From: UBA7803 sp963822255
Lineage (GTDB): Bacteria; Pseudomonadota; Gammaproteobacteria; Pseudomonadales; Azotimanducaceae
Assembly (NCBI GenBank): GCA_963822255.1
Contig: CAWGGV010000003.1
Span: forward strand, 372,001-436,000
Length of the DNA: 64,000 nt
Direction of reading: 5' to 3'
The notes under the pieces were generated by a model, which saw nothing but the letters and a program-made list of their open reading frames with translations, did no database searches and had not been told where the DNA came from. The translations under genes and the position numbers were made by a program. The stretch's first letter is position 1, and each line of letters begins with the position of its first letter. This document shows positions 32,434 through 40,381 of the stretch, in pieces.

Positions 32434-32835
32434 TCAACTTTGCAAGGCTTCAAAGCCATCAATGCCTCTAGCCTTCTTCTCGAACGTGGCCAACGGCAAC
32501 TGATCGTATGTCTGCGCGGCAGCGAGGTGAAGGCAGTCCGCAAAGTCGATGTTGAGTTCTCGATACCGATGTACCGCGCGCTCCAGGGAAGCCTCGTCTT
32601 GGAAGGTTATTTCCCGAGCCTCGAGTAGCCCGACGAACACTTCGATGACCTCATCTCTGGTGAATCGGTAGACGGATCGAAGCACCCATTCGATCTCGAG
32701 AATCACTGATGTCGCCAGGAAGAGTGAACCGCCAGCGACCGCGTGCTTGTCGATGTATCGCTGAGCAACGCGCGTCTGTCCAGGATCGTCCTCCACGATA
32801 TAGCGGAGAATGACGTTGGTATCGAGCGCTGGCAC
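32434..32835 (-). CDS. vapC: VapC-type PIN-domain ribonuclease toxin
   Basis: The 133-residue PIN protein would cleave tRNA or rRNA when freed from VapB. Acidic catalytic residues are visible: Asp near the start (ALDTNVILRYI), Glu in the middle (ILEIEWVLRS) and Asp in LNIDFADCLHLAAA. It starts with GTG directly after the vapB TAG, with no gap, so translation is coupled. The ORF is full length. Second toxin-antitoxin module of the cassette. Confidence 0.9.
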   Translation of the reverse strand: MPALDTNVILRYIVEDDPGQTRVAQRYIDKHAVAGGSLFLATSVILEIEWVLRSVYRFTRDEVIEVFVGLLEAREITFQDEASLERAVHRYRELNIDFADCLHLAAAQTYDQLPLATFEKKARGIDGFEALQS

Positions 32836-33051
32836 CTATTCGTGCCACATCTCAGAGACTGGCACGCGTTTGCCCTGGTGTTTCAGCATCTCCTTCATGT
32901 CTTTGATGCTCTTCGTCTTAGCTCGCATCACGGTCGTCCCATCGTGGAGCACGGTGAAGACGACCCGATCCTGCGCCTTCAGCCCCATTGCCTTTCGCAC
33001 GTCTGCAGGGATGGTTATCTGACCTTTGCTAGTAACTGCCGCTTCGGCCAT
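32836..33051 (-). CDS. vapB: VapB-type AbrB/SpoVT antitoxin
   Basis: The 71-residue antitoxin has the swapped-hairpin AbrB DNA-binding domain (AVTSKGQITIPADVRKAMGL, DRVVFTVLHDGTTVM) and a C-terminal toxin-binding tail (SIKDMKEMLKHQG, SEMWHE). AAGGAG lies upstream of the start. It precedes vapC on the same transcript and is expected to autorepress it. Confidence 0.9.
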   Translation of the reverse strand: MAEAAVTSKGQITIPADVRKAMGLKAQDRVVFTVLHDGTTVMRAKTKSIKDMKEMLKHQGKRVPVSEMWHE

Positions 33052-33075
33052 TTCATGCTCCTTACTTTAGCTAGA

Positions 33076-33103
33076 ATTGTAAGGAAGGCGCCCGATCAGT
33101 CAA
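33076..33103 (-). promoter_or_regulatory. strong promoter for vapBC
   Basis: TTGACT (33103-33098) and TACAAT (33081-33076) on the minus strand are 16 bases apart, each 5/6 to consensus, about 25 bases upstream of the vapB start. Confidence 0.7.
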
Positions 33104-33230
33104 GGCGAGATCGCCGCTTCTGGCTGCAGGACAGGGTGATCGCAATGCATTCGGTCAGCAACCGATCTAACAGTAGGCGTATTAGCCCTGTTTGCTTTTG
33201 AAATCAGAGACATAGGGTTGTGTACCCACC

Positions 33231-33278
33231 ACAATGGCATTGTAGAGGTCGACGGTTCGATCCCGTCTGGCTCCACCA
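33231..33278 (+). repeat. right 48-base att-type repeat (truncated tRNA-Ala copy)
   Basis: Exact copy of the last 48 bases of the tRNA at 30787-30834, including CCACCA. The preceding bases diverge, so this copy cannot form a tRNA. It marks the right end of the cassette. Confidence 0.85.
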
Positions 33279-33304
33279 AAACCCCCTTACGAAATCAGCT
33301 GGCT

Positions 33305-33697
33305 ATGAACGCCTCCGGCGATCGCTACATTGCGATAGGGCATTTGCCCGGGTTTCGCCCCGTTTTCGAAACCGCGCGCAACAGGCTCTTTCGTTGGGTT
33401 GGCAACGATCAAATGTTGATGGGGCTGTCGTTGCATCGATCAAGACTGGCTGTGTTCGCGGGAGTAGTAGTCGTCGCAGCGGGCGGTTGGCTTCTGTTCG
33501 CTATCCTCCAGCCTGAATTGCCTCGAAATGCGGCTGCGTCGCCCTCTGCGACGAATGGTATCGATAACCCGGATCACGAATCGGCTGAGTCGCAAGCTAT
33601 CCCGCACGGACACTCGAGAGGATGTCGCGGGCGTGCGGGCGCACTCACCTTTAGATCAGAGAAATCAAGAACCGGGAGGCAAAGCTCCGGACGATGA
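33305..33697 (+). CDS. hypothetical membrane-anchored peptide, doubtful
   Basis: A 130-residue frame contains one plausible transmembrane helix (RLAVFAGVVVVAAGGWLLFAI) followed by a Ser/Ala-rich stretch. An inner ATG at 33412 would give a shorter protein starting just before the helix. The C-terminal 40 residues look like out-of-frame sequence, while a neighbouring frame reads on plausibly (DQRNQEPGGKAPDDDQLSR), so a frameshift near 33.6 kb is possible. No family was recognised. Confidence 0.3.
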   Translation: MNASGDRYIAIGHLPGFRPVFETARNRLFRWVGNDQMLMGLSLHRSRLAVFAGVVVVAAGGWLLFAILQPELPRNAAASPSATNGIDNPDHESAESQAIPHGHSRGCRGRAGALTFRSEKSRTGRQSSGR

Positions 33698-33745
33698 TCA
33701 GCTCTCACGGCCTGAACAGTCTTCGGTGACTGGTTGGCTCCATCA

Positions 33746-34225
33746 TCAGCTGGTGGGATCTTCAGCCGACCACGGCACCGAGCCGGAAATCCAGTGGGTA
33801 AGCCTCTCCTGCTGATCGTTTCTGTTCAGGTGACGAGGCGGCGAGGCGAACGTTGCATACGGAATGCACCGCACGACCACGCGGCCTTCCTGCTCGCGCA
33901 TCCGATCGACCCCGGGCCGCGCGGATTCCGGCAGTTGCTCACCCGACATCCGCCATGCGACGCCCATCATCACGTCGCAGACGAGATCAGGGTCACGTTC
34001 GATTGCCGCGTCGCAGTACACCTGGAGATAGGTGAACGGCCAGCGTTCGTCCAGCACACACAGACTGACCTTCCCAAGGCGGGCAGTTGCCTTGGCCTTC
34101 GCCCGCGCAGCCATCGTGGCGACGTACAAGACACCCGCCTCATCCGGCACGTAGTAGACCACCGACATCGCCGGGCCATCCTGTTGTCGCGCGTACCCGA
34201 ACACGCAGGTCCGATGTGTCAGCAC
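33746..34225 (-). CDS. pyridoxamine 5'-phosphate oxidase-like (PPOX split-barrel) flavin protein
   Basis: The 159-residue product resembles PPOX-class split-barrel proteins that bind FMN or F420: TCVFGYARQQDGPAMSVVYY, VLYVATMAARAKAKATARLG, and KVSLCVLDERWPFTYLQVYC. It starts with GTG; the frame extends a further 20 codons upstream without an ATG (ending at a stop), so the start is uncertain and the N-terminus may be slightly eroded. It lies just outside the tRNA cassette. The substrate is unknown. Confidence 0.7.
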   Translation of the reverse strand: MLTHRTCVFGYARQQDGPAMSVVYYVPDEAGVLYVATMAARAKAKATARLGKVSLCVLDERWPFTYLQVYCDAAIERDPDLVCDVMMGVAWRMSGEQLPESARPGVDRMREQEGRVVVRCIPYATFASPPRHLNRNDQQERLTHWISGSVPWSAEDPTS

Positions 34226-34372
34226 GAACTTGCGCCGTTCCGACGGCAGCCGAGCGGCAACAGCGACATCCGGGCCTCCGTAAACGCGACGTCAGCCCGG
34301 TACCCTACGGCGTACCGTGCGTACGACGAGGTCCGGGGAACCCGGGGCGGCGGCGGAGCCGCTCCTCCGAAC

Positions 34373-34501
34373 TCACGGCTTGACGATGAATGGCGTCGAG
34401 CCTTCCGAGCGTTTCTTGTCGCGCTTGGCCGCCTTCTTTTCTTTGGCCGTCATTTGAGCCGGCTTCTTCGACTCCCGATTGGATCGCTGATTTTTCGACA
34501 T
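34373..34501 (-). CDS. 42-residue lysine-rich small protein
   Basis: A short but protein-like frame: MSKNQRSNRESKKPAQ, then MTAKEKKAAKRDKKRSEG, ending STPFIVKP. It is strongly basic and contains no membrane segment. Small MSKNxxSNxExKK proteins of this type recur as conserved hypotheticals in Proteobacteria, by recollection. A possible ribosome-binding site (AGGAGC) lies upstream. It is likely missed by automatic annotation because of its length. Function is unknown; nucleic-acid or ribosome contact would fit the charge. Confidence 0.6.
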   Translation of the reverse strand: MSKNQRSNRESKKPAQMTAKEKKAAKRDKKRSEGSTPFIVKP

Positions 34502-34534
34502 GGACCGGCTCCTGCGACTGTGGGTTGCGGGCAT

Positions 34535-34562
34535 CATATGCCCGGCGACATATGCCCGGCGA
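34535..34562. repeat. exact 14-base tandem duplication
   Basis: CATATGCCCGGCGA occurs twice back to back in the gap between the small basic protein and trkH. No function can be assigned. Confidence 0.6.
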
Positions 34563-34708
34563 TCGTTAAACGCACATCAGCTTACCTCCGATCGATCCAG
34601 GTGTCTGTGCGTTGGCCGGCTTTGCGGCCGGATCAGAACAGGCAGAACGCGGCGCTTGGCGGATGACGTGCTCGAGGTAACGGATCGGCATCGACTGGTG
34701 CGCTGACT

Positions 34709-36217
34709 TCAGAAGCGCCAGAAGGTCCTCGACAGGACGATGAGAATCGGAAAGATCTCGAGACGTCCGAACAGCATGGCACCGCACATCAGCCATTTGG
34801 CCGGGTCGCTCAAAGTGCCGAATCCGGCGGAGGTCGCACCGTAGCCGACTCCCATGTTGTTCATGCAGGCGGCCACTGTTCCAAACGCCGTGGGCACATC
34901 CTGGCCCGTCGCCGTAAGCCCCCAGATGAATAGGCAAGCGAACATGATGTAGAGGAAGAACAGGCCGCACACCGAGCGCATGACCCGGTCGGGCACGCGG
35001 CGTTGGCCGATCTTTTCGACGTAGACCCCCGTGGGGTGGATGAGCTGTTTCAGCTCCCGCGTGCTCTGCTCGTACAGCAGCAGAAACCGCATGGCCTTGA
35101 TTCCGCCGCAGGTGGAGCCTACGCACCCGCCGAAGAAGCTGGAACCCAGCATCAGCACCACGACGTAGGAAGGCCACTGCGGATATCCCGCCGCGGTCAA
35201 TCCGTTGTCGGTCATGATGGAGACGGCTTGGAAGAAACCATGCACGAGACTATCGGCGGCGGCAAAGGTACCGGATCGGATGAGGCTGCAGCAGACTATC
35301 GCGACGACCAGCGACACGACCAGCAGAAAGAATCTGAGTTCCGGGTCGCTCACGAGGGGGCGCAGGCTGCGGCCATTGTAGGCGGTGAAGTAGAGCGCGA
35401 AGTTCACTGCGGCCAGCACCGAAAAGATGCCGCCGACGATCTCGACGGCGGTGCTGTGATAGAAGCCGAGGCTGGCGGAGTGCGGGGAGAAACCGCCGAG
35501 CGACACTGTGGAAAGGCTGTGGCACAGAGCGTCGAACCAGTTCATGCCGGCAGCAAAAAAGGCGAGAGCGCATGCGGCGGCGAGAGTCAGGTACGTCGCC
35601 CAGAGGTGCTTGGCGGTGTCGGCCAGGCGAGGCGTAAGGCGCTCTTCCTTGAGCGGACCCGGCGTCTCCGATTGGTACAGCTTGGCGCCGCCGACGCCGA
35701 GCAGGGGCAGCACGGCGATGGCGAGGACGATGATGCCGAGACCGCCGAGGAAGTTGAGCTGCGCCCGATAGTAGAGAATCGACTTCGGCAGCGAATCGAT
35801 TGCGTCCAGCACCGATGCGCCGGTGGTGGTAATGCCGGACGTGCCTTCGAAAACCGCGTCTACGAGCCTGAGGTCGAGCCGCTGGTCCAGCAGTAACGGC
35901 GCAGCGCTGATTGCGGAGAAGATCAGCCAGAACAGCACGGCGACCAGGAAGCCGTCTCTTGCCTTGATTGCCGCGACGGGGCGTCGGGTCAACCACCACC
36001 CGGTGGCGCCAATGGTCAGAGAAGCCACCAGCGTGGTGAGGAAGGATGAGATGTCCGCTTCGCCTTCGACCAGCCCGATCAGGATGGGGCCCACCATGGA
36101 CAGACTGTATAGAACCACCAGGATGCTGCAGAGGTTGAGTATGTTCACGCGCGCCGACGTACCGTTCGTGGCGCGGGATTCTCTGCGGGTTGCCGCCGCT
36201 ACTGAAGGCGACGGCAA
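34709..36217 (-). CDS. trkH: TrkH family potassium uptake channel subunit
   Basis: TrkH forms the K+ pore in the inner membrane and is gated by cytosolic TrkA. The 502-residue product has about ten membrane helices and four half-conserved P-loops with selectivity glycines: GTSGITTTGAS, STVSLGGFS, IMTDNGLTAAGY and CMNNMGVGYGA. The FFGGCVGSTCGGIKAMRF segment is characteristic. The N-terminal 25 residues before NILNLCSILVV are polar, so a start some codons later is possible. No trkA is adjacent. Upstream, toward sagB, lies a five-copy tandem repeat. Confidence 0.94.
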   Translation of the reverse strand: MPSPSVAAATRRESRATNGTSARVNILNLCSILVVLYSLSMVGPILIGLVEGEADISSFLTTLVASLTIGATGWWLTRRPVAAIKARDGFLVAVLFWLIFSAISAAPLLLDQRLDLRLVDAVFEGTSGITTTGASVLDAIDSLPKSILYYRAQLNFLGGLGIIVLAIAVLPLLGVGGAKLYQSETPGPLKEERLTPRLADTAKHLWATYLTLAAACALAFFAAGMNWFDALCHSLSTVSLGGFSPHSASLGFYHSTAVEIVGGIFSVLAAVNFALYFTAYNGRSLRPLVSDPELRFFLLVVSLVVAIVCCSLIRSGTFAAADSLVHGFFQAVSIMTDNGLTAAGYPQWPSYVVVLMLGSSFFGGCVGSTCGGIKAMRFLLLYEQSTRELKQLIHPTGVYVEKIGQRRVPDRVMRSVCGLFFLYIMFACLFIWGLTATGQDVPTAFGTVAACMNNMGVGYGATSAGFGTLSDPAKWLMCGAMLFGRLEIFPILIVLSRTFWRF

Positions 36218-36242
36218 GCATTTTTACGACAATTTTACGGAG

Positions 36243-36317
36243 GGATTCGGTCCGAAGGACTCGGTCTGAAGGGACTCGGTCCGAAGGGACCCGGTCTGAA
36301 GGGACTCGGTCCGCCCG
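36243..36317. repeat. five 15-base tandem repeats between divergent trkH and sagB-like gene
   Basis: The unit GACTCGGTCCGAAGG repeats five times with alternating CCGAAG/CTGAAG variants (starts 36243, 36258, 36273, 36288, 36303). It occupies most of the divergent intergenic region, so it may carry or displace promoter elements of both genes. Confidence 0.75.
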
Positions 36318-36361
36318 AGGGGCGTATCCTCGACACGGTGTACGCGAACCGTGGAGTGCCC

Positions 36362-37966
36362 ATGCCCGGCGAGGCCGATCATTCCGGCAGCGCGCTTGGC
36401 TATCACCAGCGCACCAAGCATACCGAGGCGCGGCTGCGGCAAATGCCTCACGAGCTGGATTGGGCGAACCAACCCAGTCCGTTCAAGATCTACGAAGGCG
36501 TCGAGACCGTCGGCCTCGCCGCGGACCCGGCCATTCTGACGGGCGCGACAGCGCCGGCGCTGGCCGCCATCGGCGCGTCTCCGGAGGCCTGGCAGAAACC
36601 GCACGGCGACGTCGTGCCGGATCTCGCGACCCTCACCCGGGTGCTCTACCTCAGCGCCGGCATCACCAAGCGCAAAGTCCTGCCCGGGGGAGGCGAGCAC
36701 TACTTCCGCGCCTATCCCAACACGGGCGCGCTTTATCACGTCGACGTCTACCTGGTGACCGGCGATCTCGCCGAGCTGGCTGCCGGCGTCTACCACTTCG
36801 GGCCGGAAGATTTCTCCCTCCATCGGCTGCGCCGTGGGGATCACCGATCGCGGCTGGTGGAGGCGACCGGCGGACAGCGACGGATTGCGGAGGCGCCGGT
36901 GATTCTGGCGACGGCGTCCAGCTACTGGCGGAACGCCTGGAAGTACCGGGAACGGGCGTATCGGCACTGCTTCTGGGATGCCGGCACGCTCCACGCCAAC
37001 CTGCTGGCGGTGGCCGGCGGACGTTCGGACGGCCGGGGCGACGCGTTGGCTCCCGGCGTGGTGATGGGGTTTGCCGATGGCGTGGTCGAAGCGCTGTTGG
37101 GCCTCGATCCCGAGCGCGAGGGGGTGCTGAGTCTGGTTCCGCTCGGACGGACCGGCACGCCGCCGCCGTCGCCCCCGCCCCTGGAGCCGATCGAGGGGTT
37201 TGTCCGACGGCCGACCGGTTCGCCGGTGCACTACCCGGCAATAACGCAGGCCCACGCGGCATCGTCTCTGCGGGACGGGGCGGCGGCAGCAGCCTGGCGC
37301 GCGGCATCCGAGGCGCCATGGCAATTGCCGGCCGTCGCCCGCCCTGCAGCGGAGGGGCGGGTCGAGCTGGCTCCCTTGCCGCGGAGCGCCGGTCCGGACC
37401 TGGCCCACGTGATCCGCCGGCGAGGCTCCACGCGCGCGTTCGATCCGGCGCGCCCGGTGTCGTTCGACGCGCTGTCGGCGGCACTGCGCGCCGCGACCGC
37501 CGGCATCCCGGCCGACTTCCTGGTGCCCGGTGGCACGCTGCTCGAGCTGTACCTGATCGTCAACGCTGTGACCGGGCTGACGCCCGGGCTGTATCGCCAC
37601 CACCGCGAAGATCAGACGTTGCAGCCATTGGCCGCCGGCGACTTCCGCCGGCGCGCCGGCAGGCTCGCGTTGGGGCAGGCGCTGGCGGCCGATGCAGCGG
37701 TGGACGTCTACTCCGTCTGCGACCTGGAAGCGGTGGTCGACAGGCTCGGCGATCGCGGCTACCGGGCCGCGCAGCTCGAAGGTGGCATCACCGGCGGCCG
37801 CCTCTACCTGGCGGCCTACGCCCAGGGGCTCGGCGCCACCGGTCTCACCTTTTTCGATGACGAGGTGATCGAGCTGTTCTCACCCGCGGCCGCCGGGCGG
37901 AGCGTGATGTTCCTCACCGCGATCGGCCGGGCGGACCGCGCAGCGCTTGGGCTGCGCGGTAGCTGA
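36362..37966 (+). CDS. tandem SagB/ThcOx-type FMN oxidoreductase
   Basis: The ATG at 36362 is preferred because GGAG lies seven bases upstream. The 534-residue product contains two nitroreductase-fold SagB-like domains, about residues 30-260 and 370-530. Signatures include RTKHTEARL and VLYLSAGITKRKVLPGGGEHYFRAYPN...GALYHVDVYLV in the first. LARVIRR-like AHVIRRRGSTRAFDP, LYLIVNAVTGLTPGLY and AAQLEGGITGGRLYLAAYAQ appear in the second. SagB-type enzymes use FMN to oxidise azolines to azoles in RiPP pathways, but many, like this one, have no cyclodehydratase or precursor nearby. The gene converges with the CoA-transferase six bases after its stop. The substrate is unknown. Confidence 0.85.
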   Translation: MPGEADHSGSALGYHQRTKHTEARLRQMPHELDWANQPSPFKIYEGVETVGLAADPAILTGATAPALAAIGASPEAWQKPHGDVVPDLATLTRVLYLSAGITKRKVLPGGGEHYFRAYPNTGALYHVDVYLVTGDLAELAAGVYHFGPEDFSLHRLRRGDHRSRLVEATGGQRRIAEAPVILATASSYWRNAWKYRERAYRHCFWDAGTLHANLLAVAGGRSDGRGDALAPGVVMGFADGVVEALLGLDPEREGVLSLVPLGRTGTPPPSPPPLEPIEGFVRRPTGSPVHYPAITQAHAASSLRDGAAAAAWRAASEAPWQLPAVARPAAEGRVELAPLPRSAGPDLAHVIRRRGSTRAFDPARPVSFDALSAALRAATAGIPADFLVPGGTLLELYLIVNAVTGLTPGLYRHHREDQTLQPLAAGDFRRRAGRLALGQALAADAAVDVYSVCDLEAVVDRLGDRGYRAAQLEGGITGGRLYLAAYAQGLGATGLTFFDDEVIELFSPAAAGRSVMFLTAIGRADRAALGLRGS

Positions 37967-37972
37967 GTCGGT

Positions 37973-39175
37973 TCACCGCAGCACACGCCGGGCCAGCAGC
38001 TCGTCCACCCGCTCCGGCGGCAGCCCCAGCTCTTCGAATACCTCGCGGGTATGCTGGCCGGCGTCCGGCGCGGGCCCGCGAACTTCCACGTCGCTGCCGC
38101 GGATGACGAACGGCGTGCCAACGATCTCCATGGCCCCGGCGGAAGGATGCACGATCAACGAGAACGCGCCGGACTCCCGCAGCGCCGGATCGTCCACCAC
38201 CTCGGGCAGCTCGGCCACCGGCTCCCAGATGAGCCCCGCGCCGTCCAGCACCGAACGCCAGTGCTCCAGGTCCTCGGCGGCGAACATGGCTTCGAGCTCC
38301 GGAACGATCTGCGGTCCGTTCTCGGCGAGACCGGGCAGTGACTTGAAGCGTTCGTCGTTCGCCCACTCTTCGCGGCCGATGGCTGCGCAGAATCTGGGCC
38401 AGTAGGGCAGCGCCATGGGCATGACCATGGCGAGCCACCGCCCGTCCCGCGTCTGGTAGAAGTTCCAGATGGGATTGGGGGGTGCCTTGCGGCTGGTCTT
38501 CTGCGGCTGCAGACGGTCGAATAGCGCAACGTTGACGTCGCTGGCCAGGGCCCAGATGCCCGTGCGCTGCAACGTTACCTCCACGTACTGACCTTCGCCG
38601 GTGCGGTCGCGGAGCCTGAGGGCTGCCAGAATGGCCGACAGCAGGTTCAGCGCCGTGGTCCGGTCGCCGTAGCCGCCGCGGGCCAGGAGCGGCCCGTCGT
38701 CGCGGTCGCCGAAGATGGACATGGCGCCGGAGCGGGCCCAGAAGGCGGTCTGATCGAAAGCCTGCCGGCCGCTGTCGGGGCCCTGCACGCCGTACCCGGC
38801 CAGCACCGCGTAAATGGCGCTGGGCGAGAGTTGGTGCACGTCCGTGTCCGTGAGGTGGTAGCGCGCCAGCCGCGGCGCCGTGAGGTTGGTGATGAACACG
38901 TCAGCCTGGCGCGCCAGATCGTGCACCAGCGCGACACCCTCGTCCTGCTCGAGATCGACACAGATGCCGCGCTTGCCCCGGTTGTCGAACTGGTAGGTGG
39001 GATGCACGAATTCGTCGCCCAGCATCGAGGAGAACAGGCGCCGGTAGGCGTCTCCCTCGGGCGGCTCGACTTTGATGACGTCCGCGCCGAGATCGGCCAT
39101 CAGTGCAGCGCAGCAGGGCGCCGCCAGCCAGCTCGCAACCTCGAGCACACGGATTCCTTGCAACGGTGCGGTCAT
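37973..39175 (-). CDS. CaiB/BaiF family CoA-transferase
   Basis: The 400-residue product is a class III CoA-transferase, moving CoA between carboxylic acids via an aspartyl-CoA intermediate. Signatures are IRVLEVASWLAAPCCAALMADLGADVIKVE at the N-terminus, NRGKRGICVDL, then ITNLTAPRLARYHL and GDRDDGPLLARGGYGDRTTA in the middle. EGQYVEVTLQRTGIWAL follows. Two close ATGs are possible; GGAGGG touches the upstream one (39181) and lies six bases before the one at 39175, which is therefore chosen. It stands alone between a convergent gene and a divergent YbhB-like gene. The acyl substrate cannot be told. Confidence 0.93.
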   Translation of the reverse strand: MTAPLQGIRVLEVASWLAAPCCAALMADLGADVIKVEPPEGDAYRRLFSSMLGDEFVHPTYQFDNRGKRGICVDLEQDEGVALVHDLARQADVFITNLTAPRLARYHLTDTDVHQLSPSAIYAVLAGYGVQGPDSGRQAFDQTAFWARSGAMSIFGDRDDGPLLARGGYGDRTTALNLLSAILAALRLRDRTGEGQYVEVTLQRTGIWALASDVNVALFDRLQPQKTSRKAPPNPIWNFYQTRDGRWLAMVMPMALPYWPRFCAAIGREEWANDERFKSLPGLAENGPQIVPELEAMFAAEDLEHWRSVLDGAGLIWEPVAELPEVVDDPALRESGAFSLIVHPSAGAMEIVGTPFVIRGSDVEVRGPAPDAGQHTREVFEELGLPPERVDELLARRVLR

Positions 39176-39253
39176 CGACATCCCTCCATCCCTTCGTGGC
39201 AAATTCGGCAGAGAGTGGAATGGTGGCGAATCTGCTGGTGCGTCTCAATCTAT

Positions 39254-39268
39254 TTGAAACGCGTTCAA
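39254..39268. promoter_or_regulatory. near-palindrome in CaiB/YbhB divergent region
   Basis: TTGAA-ACGCG-TTCAA has perfect 5-base arms. It lies about 80 bases from each of the divergent starts (39175 and 39347) and could be a TetR- or FadR-type operator. Only the symmetry is observed. Confidence 0.3.
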
Positions 39269-39346
39269 CGAAAGCGGCCCTTTGGGGGCCTTGACCTGCG
39301 CGAGGGCCGGGGTAGGGTGGAGGCGCGACCGTGAGGAGGCCAGACA

Positions 39347-39898
39347 GTGAAGAGGCCAACGGACATATGGATGTCTCGTCGTATTGCAGCTCTGTGGATC
39401 GTGCTGGCCTCGACGGTGACCGCTCCGCAGGTCGCCGCCGCGCCCGATCCGTTACGTCTGCATTCGAGTGCGTTCGACCAGGGTGGCTCGGTGCCGGTAC
39501 GTTACACCTGCCAGGGAGCGGGGATGTCGCCGCCGCTGTCATGGTCCGGTGTGCCCGACGGCGCGGTGTCGCTGGCTCTGACCGTCACCGACCCCGACGC
39601 ACCACAGGGGATCTGGGTGCATTGGGTCGTGTTCAACCTCCCGGCCGACTCCGACGGAGTGCCGGCAGGCGCCAGTGGGTCGCTTCCCGGCGGCGCGGCC
39701 GAGGGAGTAAACGGCTGGGGCAAGCCCGGGTACGGCGGGCCATGCCCGCCTTCGGGGCGACACCGCTACATTTTCGAGTTGTACGCGCTCGACGTTTCGC
39801 TCTCCCTCCACCGGCCGGACAGAGAGGCGCTTCGCCAGGCGATGGCGTCGCACGTGATCGCCCAGGCTCGGCTCAGCGCCGGATATACCAGGCAGTGA
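39347..39898 (+). CDS. YbhB/YbcL family Raf-kinase-inhibitor-like protein, exported
   Basis: The 183-residue product uses a GTG start preceded by GGAGG. A signal peptide (IAALWIVLASTVTAPQVAAA) directs it to the periplasm. The mature part is a complete PEBP fold: SSAFDQGGSVPVRYTCQGAG, MSPPLSWSGVPDGAVSLAL, DPDAPQGIWVHWVVFNLP and the ligand-site PPSGRHRYIFELYALD. PEBP proteins bind phosphate- or carboxylate-bearing ligands; bacterial ones have few known roles. Confidence 0.92.
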   Translation: MKRPTDIWMSRRIAALWIVLASTVTAPQVAAAPDPLRLHSSAFDQGGSVPVRYTCQGAGMSPPLSWSGVPDGAVSLALTVTDPDAPQGIWVHWVVFNLPADSDGVPAGASGSLPGGAAEGVNGWGKPGYGGPCPPSGRHRYIFELYALDVSLSLHRPDREALRQAMASHVIAQARLSAGYTRQ

Positions 39899-39922
39899 AC
39901 CGGCGGGCCGCTGAGCCTGACA

Positions 39923-40276
39923 TCAGCCGGGCAGGGGCAGGCACTCCATGATCTCCACCGCCTCGCCGGGGAAAATCGAAAAGTGCGGGTGGCCCTCGAA
40001 CAGCCGCGCTGCGTCGTCGTGAGATTCGGCCTCGACGATTACGTAGCCCACCAGTTCGTTCTGCACGTCCGCGATCCCCTGTTTGGAGACTCGTTTGGTG
40101 GCGCCGAGGGGGCCGCCGGCATCGACAAGGCTGGCCGCGTTGGCGGCCATCCATTCGCCCCACGCCTGCATGCCGGCGCTCTCCCGGGCGCGTCGGTCGT
40201 GTTCGCTCATGTCGTCCCATCCGGAGCCGGCGCGGCCGGCGGCGGTTCCGGTGTAGATGGCGATAAACCTGGTCAT
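39923..40276 (-). CDS. YCII-related domain protein
   Basis: The 117-residue product (start chosen by GGAG six bases upstream) is a small dimeric alpha/beta protein of the YCII group: MTRFIAIYTGTAAG at the N-terminus, SLVDAGGPLGATKRVSKQGI in the middle and AARLFEGHPHFSIFPGEAVEIMECLPLP at the end. The His/Asp residues in GHPHF are in the place of the putative active site. Such proteins often accompany extracytoplasmic-function sigma factors, but none is present here. Confidence 0.85.
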   Translation of the reverse strand: MTRFIAIYTGTAAGRAGSGWDDMSEHDRRARESAGMQAWGEWMAANAASLVDAGGPLGATKRVSKQGIADVQNELVGYVIVEAESHDDAARLFEGHPHFSIFPGEAVEIMECLPLPG

Positions 40277-40381
40277 GTCGTTCTCCAAGTGGTTGGACCT
40301 GCGGCGGTGAGCTCTAGTAGTCGAACCGGCCGGCGAGCATTCGACAGCTGCTGGCCGCGAGCCGTCTCAACGTGGCTTCAC

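Larger units (their letters stand above)
30835..33278 (+). mobile_element. 2.4-kb tRNA-Ala-integrated cassette carrying two toxin-antitoxin modules (integrase absent)
   Basis: The cassette lies between two direct 48-base copies of the tRNA 3' end. It contains a VOC protein, an XRE/BrnT pair, VapC and VapB, all on the minus strand. Its base composition is visibly less GC-rich than the flanks. No integrase, recombinase or remnant was found, so it is a satellite, a remnant or a cassette mobilised in trans. The repeat is direct observation; mobility is inference. Confidence 0.7.

Noticed and set aside
36240..36340. TRSEG peptide repeat as part of the SagB-like protein
   Set aside because: The repeat is in a different frame from the gene and lies upstream of its best ribosome-binding site.
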